A stretch of 22,570 nt of DNA from DATHWB01 sp040902855 (GCA_040902855.1 JBBDWN010000094.1:1-22570), one strand, 5' to 3'. Shown: positions 9,350 through 17,842, counted from the stretch's first letter. The notes: a model not told the origin generated them from the letters alone. Made by a program: numbers and translations.

Positions 9350-10075
9350 CTACGAGTGGGGGAAGCGGAGATCCTCGACCGAGGCGATCATCGCATCGGC
9401 CGTGATCCGGGGAAGCCGTTCCTGGGACACGAGGACGAATCCCGCCGCCCCGCCTGCGCGTGCCGTGTCGGCGTCGCGCTGGGAGTCGCCGACCATGAGC
9501 AGCCGGTCCGGCGTCATCTCGAAAGTTCGCGCAATCGACCCCAGTACCTCGGAATGCGGCTTTGGCGGCACCTCGCCGTCGGCAGCGACGACGACGTCGA
9601 CAAGGTTCTCGATGCCGAGCACATGGAGCGCACCGACGGTTGGTGCGGAGTCGTCGGTCGTTGCGATCGCCAGACGGAGACCTGCCGCGGCGAGCCGTTG
9701 GAATGTGCCACAGACGTCACCGATGGGGGCGGGGGTGAGGGTGGCGGTCAGCGCGACGGCCCGGTCTCTCGCTTCGCATGCGGTGCGGTCGGCGACAGCG
9801 GACTCGACACCCTCGCCCGTGAGCACGCGTGCAGTCAATTCGACGAGATCGTCGAGAGTGGCGGTTGCCAGCGGACCATCCGGGACCAAACGTTCTGGCT
9901 CGAAACCCAGCGTTCGGTTGAGCGCACGCTCGAGATCGGTCGAATCTCCGGCGGCCACCGCGATCCACAGCCGGGAGGGCGCCAGCCAGTACGACTCGAG
10001 CGAGATCAGGGTGCCGTCCTTGTCGAACACCACACCGTCGACGTCGAATGTCGCGGTTCCGGCCGAGAGCAGCAT
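9350..10075 (-). CDS. HAD-superfamily hydrolase, phosphoglycolate-phosphatase-like
   Basis: A 241-residue phosphatase-type protein. Motif I is VVFDKDGTL with nucleophile Asp18 and acid Asp20. Motif II is the IATTDD stretch, motif III the Lys in PPKPHSEV, and motif IV MVGDSQRD. An alpha-helical cap lies between motifs I and II, as in phosphoglycolate phosphatase-like HADs that dephosphorylate small metabolites. The open frame continues far upstream, but that part is antisense to the phosphoribosyltransferase gene, so I took the ATG at 10075, just before the conserved motif. No clear Shine-Dalgarno is visible. The gene is divergent from the phosphoribosyltransferase, with only 30 bp between starts, and may head the CocE-PHP-transporter gene set. 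Confidence 0.88.
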   Translation of the reverse strand: MLLSAGTATFDVDGVVFDKDGTLISLESYWLAPSRLWIAVAAGDSTDLERALNRTLGFEPERLVPDGPLATATLDDLVELTARVLTGEGVESAVADRTACEARDRAVALTATLTPAPIGDVCGTFQRLAAAGLRLAIATTDDSAPTVGALHVLGIENLVDVVVAADGEVPPKPHSEVLGSIARTFEMTPDRLLMVGDSQRDADTARAGGAAGFVLVSQERLPRITADAMIASVEDLRFPHS

Positions 10076-10105
10076 CAGGCGGAGCGTAGGGATTCCTGGT
10101 TTGCT

Positions 10106-10771
10106 ATGGGGATGGAGAGCAGACGTGGCCGAGCCAGCCGATTCCGGGATCGCACCGAGGCCGGTCGTGTCCTCGCGACCAGGCTCGAACACCTCCGAGA
10201 CCCTGACACCGTGGTGCTCGCCCTTCCCCGCGGGGGCGTCCCGGTCGGATACGAAGTTTCCCGCCATCTCGGCGCTCCGCTCGATGTGATCGTCGTGCGC
10301 AAGCTCGGAGTGCCATCCCAGCCGGAACTGGCGATGGGTGCCATCGGCGAGAACGGCGTGCAGATCGTCGACGAGCGAATGGTTGCGGTCGCTGGTGTCC
10401 GGAGGGACGAATTGGAAGCCGTCGAACGGGCAGAGAGAGCGGAGTTGGATCGGCGAATACGTCTGTATCGCGGGACTCGACCGGGCATCGACATCCGGAA
10501 CAAGACGGCCCTCATCGTCGACGACGGCATCGCGACGGGTTCGACGGCCCGGGCGGCTGCGATGGTCGCTCGACTGGCCGGAGCGGCCAGAGTCGTGATC
10601 GCGGCTCCTGTCGGTCCGGCCGACGCCATCGAACGATTGGCGCCGCCCGCAGACGAAGTGGTGCTGGCGCGCACTCCCGACCCGTTCCACGCGATCGGCG
10701 CCTTCTACTCAGACTTCGCCCAGACAACGGACGCCGAGGTCAAACGGTTGCTGGGCACCGAAGCGGAGTGA
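10106..10771 (+). CDS. Phosphoribosyltransferase family protein (COG1926 type)
   Basis: A 221-residue protein with the type I phosphoribosyltransferase fold. The PRPP-binding loop is ALIVDDGIATGST (135-147). The N-terminal block VLALPRGGVPVGYEV (37-51) and VVRKLGVPSQPELAMGAI (63-80) is characteristic of COG1926 proteins. Mycobacterial members include a DosR-regulated protein (Rv0571c), and their substrates are not established. ATG codons at 10106 and 10112 are both possible. I give the first, since neither has a good ribosome-binding site. The gene is divergent from the HAD gene and 116 bp upstream of the carbonic anhydrase gene. Assignment to the family is firm, but the base or nucleotide used is unknown. 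Confidence 0.9.
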   Translation: MGMESRRGRASRFRDRTEAGRVLATRLEHLRDPDTVVLALPRGGVPVGYEVSRHLGAPLDVIVVRKLGVPSQPELAMGAIGENGVQIVDERMVAVAGVRRDELEAVERAERAELDRRIRLYRGTRPGIDIRNKTALIVDDGIATGSTARAAAMVARLAGAARVVIAAPVGPADAIERLAPPADEVVLARTPDPFHAIGAFYSDFAQTTDAEVKRLLGTEAE

Positions 10772-10887
10772 ACCTCGGCGGTGCAGAACCGGATGTCCGG
10801 CTTTGATCGCCCCGTCGGATTCTGACAGTGTCACGCTGGCGTGCGATACCGTCGGGTTGTACACGTTTCCCGAGGCCGGACAGACCC

Positions 10888-11394
10888 ATGCCATTTCATC
10901 CGAACGCCGACGACCTACTCGCCCACAACGTCGAATACGCGGCCCGGTTTCACGACGCCGATCTGCAGGTGCCTCCTCGCCGGCAACTCGCAGTCGTCGC
11001 GTGCATGGACTCGCGGATGGACATCTTCCAAATACTCGGTTTGGGCAATGGCGAGGCGCACATCATCCGCAACGCCGGCGGGGTCATCACGGACGACGTG
11101 ATCCGGTCTCTCTGTCTCTCACAGCGTCTCCTTGGCACCCGCGAGGTCGTCCTCCTCCACCACACGGACTGCGGGCTTCAGAAGGTGGACGAGGCCGAGT
11201 TCAAGGCGGAGCTCGAGGCCGAAGTAGGCATCAAGCCCTGGTGGGCGCTGGAGTCGTTCCAGGACCCGCACCTGGACGTCGCCCAATCGATGAGACGTCT
11301 CCGTATGACGCCGTTCGTTCCACACAAGGACCACATCCGCGGATTCGTGTACGACGTGACCTCAGGAACTCTCGACGAGGTCGACGTCGACTGA
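10888..11394 (+). CDS. Beta-class carbonic anhydrase
   Basis: A compact 168-residue enzyme interconverting CO2 and bicarbonate. The zinc ligands are Cys39 (ACMDSRMD), His92 and Cys95 (HHTDCG), and the Asp41-Arg43 dyad is conserved. IIRNAGGVITDDVIRSL (59-75) is the classical active-site segment. Its short length matches the small bacterial and mycobacterial beta-CA group rather than the larger plant-like forms. The ATG at 10888 is the only good start; the frame extends 20 codons upstream to a weak start without conservation. No strong Shine-Dalgarno is visible (a GGCCGGA stretch lies about 10 nt upstream). The next feature downstream is the assembly gap. CO2 released by the pyruvate oxidoreductase farther right would be a plausible substrate, by inference. 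Confidence 0.94.
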   Translation: MPFHPNADDLLAHNVEYAARFHDADLQVPPRRQLAVVACMDSRMDIFQILGLGNGEAHIIRNAGGVITDDVIRSLCLSQRLLGTREVVLLHHTDCGLQKVDEAEFKAELEAEVGIKPWWALESFQDPHLDVAQSMRRLRMTPFVPHKDHIRGFVYDVTSGTLDEVDVD

Positions 11395-11439
11395 GTTCGA
11401 TCCCGGTTCCCAAGTTGGGTATCGGCCACCCATTCCTCG

Positions 11440-11539
11440 NNNNNNNNNNNNNNNNNNNNNNNNNNNNNNNNNNNNNNNNNNNNNNNNNNNNNNNNNNNNN
11501 NNNNNNNNNNNNNNNNNNNNNNNNNNNNNNNNNNNNNNN
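11440..11539. other. Scaffold gap (100 N)
   Basis: Exactly 100 unknown bases, the usual placeholder for a gap of unsized length. Only 45 bp follow the carbonic anhydrase stop before the gap, and about 110 bp precede the usp stop after it, so an entire gene could be missing here. The flanks include a TGGGT/ACCCA inverted repeat at 11416-11432 just before the gap. Confidence 0.97.
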
Positions 11540-11547
11540 ACGATGAT

Positions 11548-11580
11548 GGGGGTGTTCCCGACCTGGTCGAGAACACCCCC
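11548..11580. terminator. Terminator-like hairpin beside the assembly gap
   Basis: GGGGGTGTTC (11548-11557) pairs perfectly with GAACACCCCC (11571-11580). The 13-nt loop itself contains a small CGAC/GTCG stem. It lies 70 bp beyond the usp stop on the strand that usp is transcribed from, and could terminate that gene or one lost in the gap. A U-run is not visible, and the gap begins 8 bp away. Confidence 0.5.
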
Positions 11581-11609
11581 TCACCGGAACAGAGAGCCGA
11601 TTGGCCTTG

Positions 11610-11630
11610 GAGGGTGCTCGTAGAACCCTC
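11610..11630 (-). terminator. Short inverted repeat after the usp gene
   Basis: GAGGGT (11610-11615) pairs with ACCCTC (11625-11630) around a 9-nt loop, 20 bp past the usp stop. This small hairpin without a U-run may act with the stronger one at 11548-11580. Confidence 0.35.
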
Positions 11631-11650
11631 TGCTCCGTGACCTCTCAGAC

Positions 11651-12082
11651 CTACTCCTCGGGCTGCTTGACGACGAGGACGTCGCACGGGCTGTCGTGGA
11701 TGACCCCGTGGCTCGTTGATCCCAGTACCAGCGACCTGAACTCGCCGTGTCCGCGTGTGCCGATCACGATGAGGGTGGCGTCGACGTCCTTGGCGTACTC
11801 GGTGATCGCTGTGGGCGGGTAGCCACTGAGGTCGGCGCGAACCCATTCCACGCCGGTTTCCGCGAGTTGTGGACCGACGGCCTCCCACACCGCCTTCTGT
11901 TCGGATTCGGCGAGGGCCTGCTCATCGAAGATGTAGGTGCCTGCCATCCCATAGACCACGGTCGGCGGCTGGAACACGTGTACGACGTGGAGTTTCGTGT
12001 TCGTCAGGCGCGCCTGCTCAACTGCCTTCGAAAGAACATTTCGCCCGACAGGGGAACCGTCGACGGCTGCGATGATGCTCAT
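11651..12082 (-). CDS. Universal stress protein (UspA family), ATP-binding type
   Basis: A 143-residue single-domain UspA protein. The start reads SIIAAVDGSPVGRNVL and the C-terminal half holds the nucleotide-binding signature G-x2-G-x9-G-S: Gly108, Gly111, Gly121 and Ser122 in GTRGHG...LGSTS. Proteins with this complete signature bind ATP, in contrast to UspA-like proteins without it. Mycobacterial homologues of this kind (for example Rv2623) belong to the dormancy regulon. The ATG at 12082 is preceded by AAGGA at about 8 nt. The gene is divergent from pfk over 127 bp that contain a centrally placed palindrome (12139-12154), which suggests shared control. Confidence 0.93.
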   Translation of the reverse strand: MSIIAAVDGSPVGRNVLSKAVEQARLTNTKLHVVHVFQPPTVVYGMAGTYIFDEQALAESEQKAVWEAVGPQLAETGVEWVRADLSGYPPTAITEYAKDVDATLIVIGTRGHGEFRSLVLGSTSHGVIHDSPCDVLVVKQPEE

Positions 12083-12138
12083 TGTTGTGATCCTTTTTCC
12101 GGTTCAACACAGGGTCGCGCTCCGCGGCTGTTCTCGGT

Positions 12139-12154
12139 AGGGCTCTTCGGCCCT
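12139..12154. promoter_or_regulatory. Palindromic operator candidate (DosR-box-like), usp/pfk
   Basis: AGGGCTCTTCGGCCCT has 5-bp inverted arms and lies 56 nt from the usp start and 55 nt from the pfk start, almost exactly midway. Its reverse complement shares the 10-mer AGGGCCGAAG with the site at 18373 and GGGCCGAAG with the site at 17880. The GGG..C......CCC arrangement resembles the core of the mycobacterial DosR consensus (GGGACTWWAGTCCC). Binding by such a regulator is inference. Confidence 0.5.
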
Positions 12155-12209
12155 CTCCGTGCCGGCGGGACGAGCCACAATCGGGGAGACACGAACTCGG
12201 GAGGCGGAA

Positions 12210-13229
12210 GTGCGGATCGGAGTGATGACGGCCGGGGGTGACTGTCCAGGTCTCAACGCCGCGATTCGGGGTGTGGTGACGCGAGCAGCGGCAGGCGGGG
12301 TCGAGACGATTGGCTTCGAGAACGGGTGGCAGGGTCTGATGGAGGGCAGGTATCGGCTGCTCGATCGCGACGACGTTCGGGGCATCATCGTGCAGGGTGG
12401 GACCATCCTCGGAACATCCCGGGTCGACCCGTATGTCCACGGCGAAGGGTATGCATCCGTGCTTGCGGCGCTGACCGACACGGGAGTTGATCGCCTGGTG
12501 GTCATCGGGGGAGACGGCACGTTGCGAACGGCCGCCAGGTTGCATGCCAAAGGACTCGGTGTGGTGGGCGTGCCGAAGACGATCGACAATGACATCGGCG
12601 GCACCGACGTCAGCTTCGGGTTCCACACCGCCGTCCAGATAGTCACCGATGCGATCGATCGGCTGACTACCACCGCCGAAGCCCACAACCGGGTGATGGT
12701 CGTCGAAGTGATGGGAAGGACGACCGGGTGGATCGCGACGTATGCCGGCATGGCCGGGGGTGCCGAGGCGATTCTCGTTCCTGAACGCGACTACGACATC
12801 GAGGACTTGGCAGCACGCCTGGCTGCGCGACACGGGGCCCGCCACAACTACTCGATCGTCGTGGTCGCGGAAGGGGCTCGCGCTCCTGGGGGTGAGTCAC
12901 TCACGAAAGGGGTCGATGCGTTCGGGTTCGAACGCCTGGGCGGCGTTGGCGAGGCCGTGGCAGACGCGCTAGAAGCCCGGACCGGGTTCGAGTGTCGAAC
13001 GATGGTCCTCGGCCACCTGCAACGCGGCGGCACACCGACCGCGTTCGATCGAGTTCTCGCCACCCGCCTCGGTGTTGCGGCGGCCGAAGCCGCCCTGGAG
13101 GGGCTGTCGGGGGTCATGGTGGCGTTGCGCGGTGACGAGATCATGCCCGTCGACCTCGACGAGGCGTGTCGCGATGTCCGGACTCTCGATCCCGGCCGCC
13201 ACGCGACAGCGGCTTGGTTCTTTGCGTGA
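12210..13229 (+). CDS. pfkA: 6-phosphofructokinase (PfkA family, Gly/Lys phosphodonor signature)
   Basis: A 339-residue glycolytic kinase that phosphorylates fructose 6-phosphate. Motifs seen are GGDCPGLNAAIR (9-20), GGDGT (100-104), PKTIDND (122-128) with catalytic Asp126, VMGRTTGW in the middle, and LGHLQRGGTPTAFDR near the C-terminus. At the two donor-specificity positions it has Gly103 (ATP-type, equivalent to E. coli Gly104) and Lys123 (PPi-type, equivalent to Gly124). This mixture is known from actinobacterial group III enzymes, several of which use ATP, so the donor is not settled. The GTG at 12210 is supported by GGGAGG (12199-12204) at 5 nt; the frame extends 17 codons upstream without conservation. 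Confidence 0.94.
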   Translation: MRIGVMTAGGDCPGLNAAIRGVVTRAAAGGVETIGFENGWQGLMEGRYRLLDRDDVRGIIVQGGTILGTSRVDPYVHGEGYASVLAALTDTGVDRLVVIGGDGTLRTAARLHAKGLGVVGVPKTIDNDIGGTDVSFGFHTAVQIVTDAIDRLTTTAEAHNRVMVVEVMGRTTGWIATYAGMAGGAEAILVPERDYDIEDLAARLAARHGARHNYSIVVVAEGARAPGGESLTKGVDAFGFERLGGVGEAVADALEARTGFECRTMVLGHLQRGGTPTAFDRVLATRLGVAAAEAALEGLSGVMVALRGDEIMPVDLDEACRDVRTLDPGRHATAAWFFA

Positions 13230-13232
13230 CGG

Positions 13233-14270
13233 TCAGGGCTTCGGCGACTCCCGCCCCCGCCGCCAGTCACTCGAGTACGAGACGAGGGTGTGCATGTAGT
13301 TGGCGCGCTCGTATTGGTCAGGGTCAGGAGCCGAGGCTCGACTGAGACTCCCTTTCGCTTGGGAGACCGATTCATACTCGTTCTCGGTCAGCCACGTCCG
13401 CAGGCCGTCGACCGCCTCGGTGAGTGCGATCGGCCCCCGACGCAGGAGCGCGGAGGCCATCATCGTGACGTCGGCGCCCGCGAGGATCAGTTTCGTCACC
13501 TCGGTCCACGAGTGCACGCCGCTGGTGGCGGCGAGATCCGTTTCGAGCAGGTCGGAAAGGATGGCGATCCAGCGCAGGGCGAGCCGAGACTCCTCGGGGG
13601 ACGAGAGCACCAGTCGAGGGCTGACCTGCATGGTTTCGAGGTCGATGTCGGGCTGGTAGAAGCGGTTGAAGAGCACGAGAGCATCTGCGCCCGCAGATTC
13701 CAGACGCATGGCCATCGAAGCCATCGACGAGAAGTAGGGACTGAGCTTCACCGCCACCGGAATCCCTACGACCCACTTCACCGACTCCACCAACGTCACA
13801 CATCTGGCTTCCACTTCGGCAGCGGATTCCTCCGGGTCGGCTGCCATGAAATAGAGGTTGAGCTCGATCGCGGCAGCCCCCGCGTCTTCGAGCATCCGGG
13901 CGTAGCGCGTCCATCCGCCGGGTGATGCTCCGTTGAGACTGGCGATGACCGGGATGCCCAGCGTCGTCGCCGCCTGACCCACCAACTGCAGGTACTCGTG
14001 TGGTCCGGTGTTGTACTCGCCGAGCTCCGGCAAGTAGCCGGTCGCTGCTTCCGGGTTCGACCCCGCGCCGAACTCGAGTCCGAAGTGATAGGCCATGGTC
14101 TGCAACTCGATCTGCTCTTCGAACAGGGAGGGGAGAACGACCGCCGGCGCACCCGCTTCGACGAGTTGATGGAGTGTGTCGATGTCGCCTGTCAGCGGAG
14201 ATGACGACGGAACGACCGGATGGGCGAGTTGCAGCCCGAGGTATTCGGTGGTGAGGTCCGGCGTGGTCAT
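13233..14270 (-). CDS. Dihydroorotate dehydrogenase-like flavoprotein, partner of the pyruvate oxidoreductase
   Basis: A 345-residue TIM-barrel protein related to PyrD/DHOD. Visible barrel elements include SSPLTGDI near the N-terminus, PVIASLNG (107-114), ELNLY (136-140), PVAVKLSP (171-178) with the FMN-facing Lys, ATSGVHS (248-254) and the phosphate-site region AGADVTMMASALLRRGP. Real DHODs have NxSCPN or NxSSPN after the ELN strand, supplying the catalytic Cys or Ser. Here ELN is followed by LYFMAADPEE, so that residue is missing and dihydroorotate oxidation is unlikely. The ATG at 14270 overlaps the nifJ stop as ATGA, so the two are translationally coupled. It may act as an electron-transfer or reductase partner. 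It is convergent with pfk, with only 3 bp between them. Confidence 0.88.
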   Translation of the reverse strand: MTTPDLTTEYLGLQLAHPVVPSSSPLTGDIDTLHQLVEAGAPAVVLPSLFEEQIELQTMAYHFGLEFGAGSNPEAATGYLPELGEYNTGPHEYLQLVGQAATTLGIPVIASLNGASPGGWTRYARMLEDAGAAAIELNLYFMAADPEESAAEVEARCVTLVESVKWVVGIPVAVKLSPYFSSMASMAMRLESAGADALVLFNRFYQPDIDLETMQVSPRLVLSSPEESRLALRWIAILSDLLETDLAATSGVHSWTEVTKLILAGADVTMMASALLRRGPIALTEAVDGLRTWLTENEYESVSQAKGSLSRASAPDPDQYERANYMHTLVSYSSDWRRGRESPKP

Positions 14271-17200
14271 TCCGTCACCTCTCCATATTCGGCAGTGCGA
14301 TGGATCTCCACCATCTGCTCATACAGGTGCCATCGATCGTCGATGTCCTGCTGCGCTCTCCTCATGAGGTCGTCTGCTCTTTCCGGGTTGACGGCGCGAA
14401 GCATCGCGAAACGGCCCTCGGTGCGGGCGAATTCGGAGAATGGGATGGTCGGGGTGCGACTGTCCAGACGGAGTCCGGGCTTGCCGTCCGCTTCGCGCGC
14501 CGGGTCATATCGGTAAAGGGGCCAGTAGCCGGATTCCGCCGCAGCGCCCTGGTGGGACATTTGTTTCGCCATGTCGATGCCATGGGCGATGCACGGGCTG
14601 TAGGCCAGGATCAGCGAAACCCCGTGGTGTCGCTCGGCCTCCGCGAAAGCCCTCACGGTCTGAGTCATGTTGGCCCCCATCGCCACCTGGGCGACGAATA
14701 CGTTGCCGTAGCTCATCGCGATCTGTCCCAGGTCCTTCTTTCCGGTGCTCTTCCCGCCGGCGGCGAACTTGGCGACTGCGGCGCGCGGTGTTGCCTTCGA
14801 GGCCTGACCTCCGGTGTTCGAATAGACCTCGGTGTCGAGCACGAGGATGTTCACGTCGCGACCCGAAGCGAGAACGTGGTCGAGGCCGCCAAAACCGATG
14901 TCATATGCCCATCCGTCACCCCCGACGATCCAAACTCCCGTTCTCACGAGTCCGTCGGCCACCGAGTCGAGCCGCCGGGCGAGCAGGCTGTCCATAGGCG
15001 CAAGCAACGTACGCAGTTCGGCCACCCTGTCGCGTTGGGCGGCGACGTCCGCCTCGGTTTCCTGGGTGGCACCGAGGAGGTCCACGGCGAGGGATCCGAG
15101 TTCGGGCACGAGCGCTGTCACCAGCAATCGGGCATCCTTTTCCATCTGGTCGATGGCGAGACGCATCCCGAGACCGAACTCTGCGTTGTCCTCGAAGAGG
15201 GAGTTTGCCCATGCAGGCCCACGTCCATCCGCATCAGTCGCCCAGGGAGTCGTCGGGAGGTTCCCTCCGTAGATCGAGGAGCAGCCGGTGGCGTTGGCGA
15301 TCATCACCCGGTCGCCGAACATCTGCGACATCAGCTTGAGATATGGCGTCTCGCCGCATCCGGCGCATGCACCCGAGAACTCGAACAGCGGGTCGATCAG
15401 CTGAGTGCCCTTCACCGAGAGGAGATTGACGTCCCTTCTGTGGGCCGAGGGCAGCGAAAGGAAGAACTCGAAGTTCTCACGCTCTCGCGCCAGGTGGTCG
15501 TCGATCGGAGTCATGTTGATCGCCTTGTGCGATGCCACCTCCTTCGAAGTGGCCGGACAGACCTCGACGCATATTCCACAACCGGTGCAATCGTCGGGGG
15601 CCACCTGGATCGTCAGGTGACGGCCGGCCAGTTCCCGACCGGATGCCTCCTTGGAGACGAAACCTTCGGGTGCATGGACCAGGGCTTCAGGGAGGAACGC
15701 CTTCAGGCGGATGGCCGCGTGTGGGCACACCAGCGCGCACCGGGCACAGTCGATGCAGATCTCGGCATCCCAGATGGGGATCTCGGCCGCCAGGGTGCGC
15801 TTTTCGTATTTCGTCGTCCCGGTCGGGAACGTCCCGTCGACGGGAAGCGCAGACACGGGGAGGAGGTCGCCTTCGCCCGCCATGAGTCTGGCCGTGATCC
15901 TCTGGATGAACTCGGGTGCGTCGGCGAACGCCTTGAACGGCGCGGGGGGTTCGGGTGCCGTTGCCGGGACCGCCACCTCCGCGAGAGACTCCAGTGCCCG
16001 ATCGATCACTGCGTGATTCCGGCGGACGACGGTTTCGCCCCGCTTTCCGTACGTGCGGGCGATCTCGGTCTTCATCGCCTCGACCGCCTCGTCGATCGGG
16101 AGCACATCGGTGAGGGCGAAGAAGCAGGCCTGGAGAACGGTGTTGACCCGCTTGCCGAGACCCTCCTCCTGACTGATCCGCTCGGCGTCGACCACGAAGA
16201 ACCGGAGTTTCCTATCGACGATGGTCTTGCGTGCCCGCGGGGAGAGGTGGTCCCACACTTCCGATGCGTCGAAAGGGCTGTTCAGCAGGAGAGTCGATCC
16301 CGGCACCGTTCGGTCGAGGAGGTCCGCCCGATCCAGCATGCCGAACTGATGGCAGGCGATGAAGGTCGGCTCGTCGATCAGGTAGGTCGAGTTGATCGGT
16401 CGGGGCGAGAATCGAAGATGCGAGACGGTCTGGGACCCGGACTTCTTCGAGTCGTAGACGAAATACCCCTGGGCATGCAGCGGGGTGTGATTGCCCACGA
16501 TCCGCACCGAGTTCTTGTTGGCGCCAACCGTGCCGTCCGAACCGAGTCCGTAGAACACGGCTCTGATGACGTCGGTTGGCTCGTGCCACGAGTCCCGGTC
16601 GTATTCGATGCTCGTGTGGGTCACGTCGTCGACGATCCCCACGGTGAAATGGCGGGAGGGTGGTCGGCGGTCCGCAAAGACACCGGCCACCATCGCCGGC
16701 GTGAATTCCTTCGACGAAAGGCCGTAGCGACCGCCGCTGACTTCGATGTCGGCGGCCCGACCCTCCTCGACGAGTGCTGCCACGACATCGAGATACAGCG
16801 GCTCGCCGACCGCGCCAGGCTCCTTCGTCCGGTCCAGGACAGCCACCGATCGGACGCTCTCGGGGAGAGCCTGGCTGAAGCCGGCGGTGTCGAACGGGCG
16901 GTACAGCCGGACGATGAGCGCCCCGACACTGTCGCCGTGACTGCTGGCGGCCGTCACGAACTCGCTGACTGCGCCTGCACCGGAACCCATGACCACGATC
17001 ACGCGCTCTGCATTCGGGTCGCCGACGTACTCGAACGGGGAATAGGCCCGTCCAGTCAGCTCGGCGAACCTGTCCATTTCCTCGGCAACGATGCGTGCCA
17101 CGTCGTTGTGGTACGGGTTCGAGGCCTCGCGCGCCTGAAAGAACACATCCGGGTTCTGGGCAGTGCCGCGGATCACCGGCCGACGCGGGTTGAGCGACCG

Positions 17201-17842
17201 GAGGCGGTGGCCGATGATGAGGTCTTCCGGCAGCATCGACCGCATGATCTCCTCGGTCACCACCGTCACGTCCCCGATCTCATGCGAGGTCCGGAACCCA
17301 TCGAAGAAGTGCAGGAACGGCACCCGAGCCTGCAGAGTCGCCGCGTGGCTGACGAGCGCCATGTCATGGGCTTCCTGCGGCGAGTTCGATGCGAGCATCG
17401 CGAACCCGGTCTGGCGGGCCGCCATCACATCGGAGTGATCACCAAAGATCGACAGCGCGTGAGTGGCGATCGTCCTGGCAGCCACATGGATCACCATCGG
17501 CGTCAGTTCGCCGGCGATCTTGAACATGTTGGGCAGCATCAGCAGCAAGCCCTGGGAGGCGGTGAATGTGGTGGTGAGGGCGCCCGCTTGCAGTGCGCCA
17601 TGGGCGGCTCCGGCTGCGCCGCCCTCGCTCTGCATCGACATCACCTCTGGCACGACCCCCCAGAGATTGGGCCGGCGAGCCATCGACCACGCGTCGGAAT
17701 ACTCGCCCATGGGGGAGGCAGGCGTGATCGGATAGATCGCGATGACTTCGCTGGCGGCGTACGCGATCCGGGCGGCCGCCTCGTTGCCGTCGAGCATCTC
17801 CGTCTCGGTCTGAGCACGTGGAAGGACAGGTGTGGGGTCCAT
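14267..17842 (-). CDS. nifJ: Pyruvate:ferredoxin (flavodoxin) oxidoreductase, single-chain
   Basis: A 1191-residue fused enzyme that oxidises pyruvate and CoA to acetyl-CoA and CO2, reducing ferredoxin or flavodoxin. Domain I begins with IAIYPITPASPMGEYSDAW. Two ferredoxin-type 4Fe-4S motifs follow: Cys696, 699, 702 and 706, then Cys752, 755, 758 and 762. The TPP domain starts with GACAGCGETPY (Cys826, Cys829) and includes NATGCSSIYGG and GGDGWAYDIGFGG. The length and order match NifJ/POR of anaerobes and facultative bacteria. The ATG at 17842 lacks a strong Shine-Dalgarno. An 84-bp spacer with a 33-nt hairpin separates it from the CBS gene upstream. A very long open frame on the opposite strand is a composition shadow. 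Confidence 0.96.
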   Translation of the reverse strand: MDPTPVLPRAQTETEMLDGNEAAARIAYAASEVIAIYPITPASPMGEYSDAWSMARRPNLWGVVPEVMSMQSEGGAAGAAHGALQAGALTTTFTASQGLLLMLPNMFKIAGELTPMVIHVAARTIATHALSIFGDHSDVMAARQTGFAMLASNSPQEAHDMALVSHAATLQARVPFLHFFDGFRTSHEIGDVTVVTEEIMRSMLPEDLIIGHRLRSLNPRRPVIRGTAQNPDVFFQAREASNPYHNDVARIVAEEMDRFAELTGRAYSPFEYVGDPNAERVIVVMGSGAGAVSEFVTAASSHGDSVGALIVRLYRPFDTAGFSQALPESVRSVAVLDRTKEPGAVGEPLYLDVVAALVEEGRAADIEVSGGRYGLSSKEFTPAMVAGVFADRRPPSRHFTVGIVDDVTHTSIEYDRDSWHEPTDVIRAVFYGLGSDGTVGANKNSVRIVGNHTPLHAQGYFVYDSKKSGSQTVSHLRFSPRPINSTYLIDEPTFIACHQFGMLDRADLLDRTVPGSTLLLNSPFDASEVWDHLSPRARKTIVDRKLRFFVVDAERISQEEGLGKRVNTVLQACFFALTDVLPIDEAVEAMKTEIARTYGKRGETVVRRNHAVIDRALESLAEVAVPATAPEPPAPFKAFADAPEFIQRITARLMAGEGDLLPVSALPVDGTFPTGTTKYEKRTLAAEIPIWDAEICIDCARCALVCPHAAIRLKAFLPEALVHAPEGFVSKEASGRELAGRHLTIQVAPDDCTGCGICVEVCPATSKEVASHKAINMTPIDDHLARERENFEFFLSLPSAHRRDVNLLSVKGTQLIDPLFEFSGACAGCGETPYLKLMSQMFGDRVMIANATGCSSIYGGNLPTTPWATDADGRGPAWANSLFEDNAEFGLGMRLAIDQMEKDARLLVTALVPELGSLAVDLLGATQETEADVAAQRDRVAELRTLLAPMDSLLARRLDSVADGLVRTGVWIVGGDGWAYDIGFGGLDHVLASGRDVNILVLDTEVYSNTGGQASKATPRAAVAKFAAGGKSTGKKDLGQIAMSYGNVFVAQVAMGANMTQTVRAFAEAERHHGVSLILAYSPCIAHGIDMAKQMSHQGAAAESGYWPLYRYDPAREADGKPGLRLDSRTPTIPFSEFARTEGRFAMLRAVNPERADDLMRRAQQDIDDRWHLYEQMVEIHRTAEYGEVTE

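Noticed and set aside
8262..10289. A 675-codon plus-strand frame opposite the CocE and HAD genes
   Set aside because: Low-complexity Ser/Arg-rich translation, no domain, and antisense to two genes with full catalytic motifs.
11416..11432. TGGGT/ACCCA inverted repeat after the carbonic anhydrase as a fifth operator
   Set aside because: The arms are spaced one base wider than in the other sites, the central sequence differs, and it follows a gene end next to the gap; more likely a chance repeat or part of a terminator.
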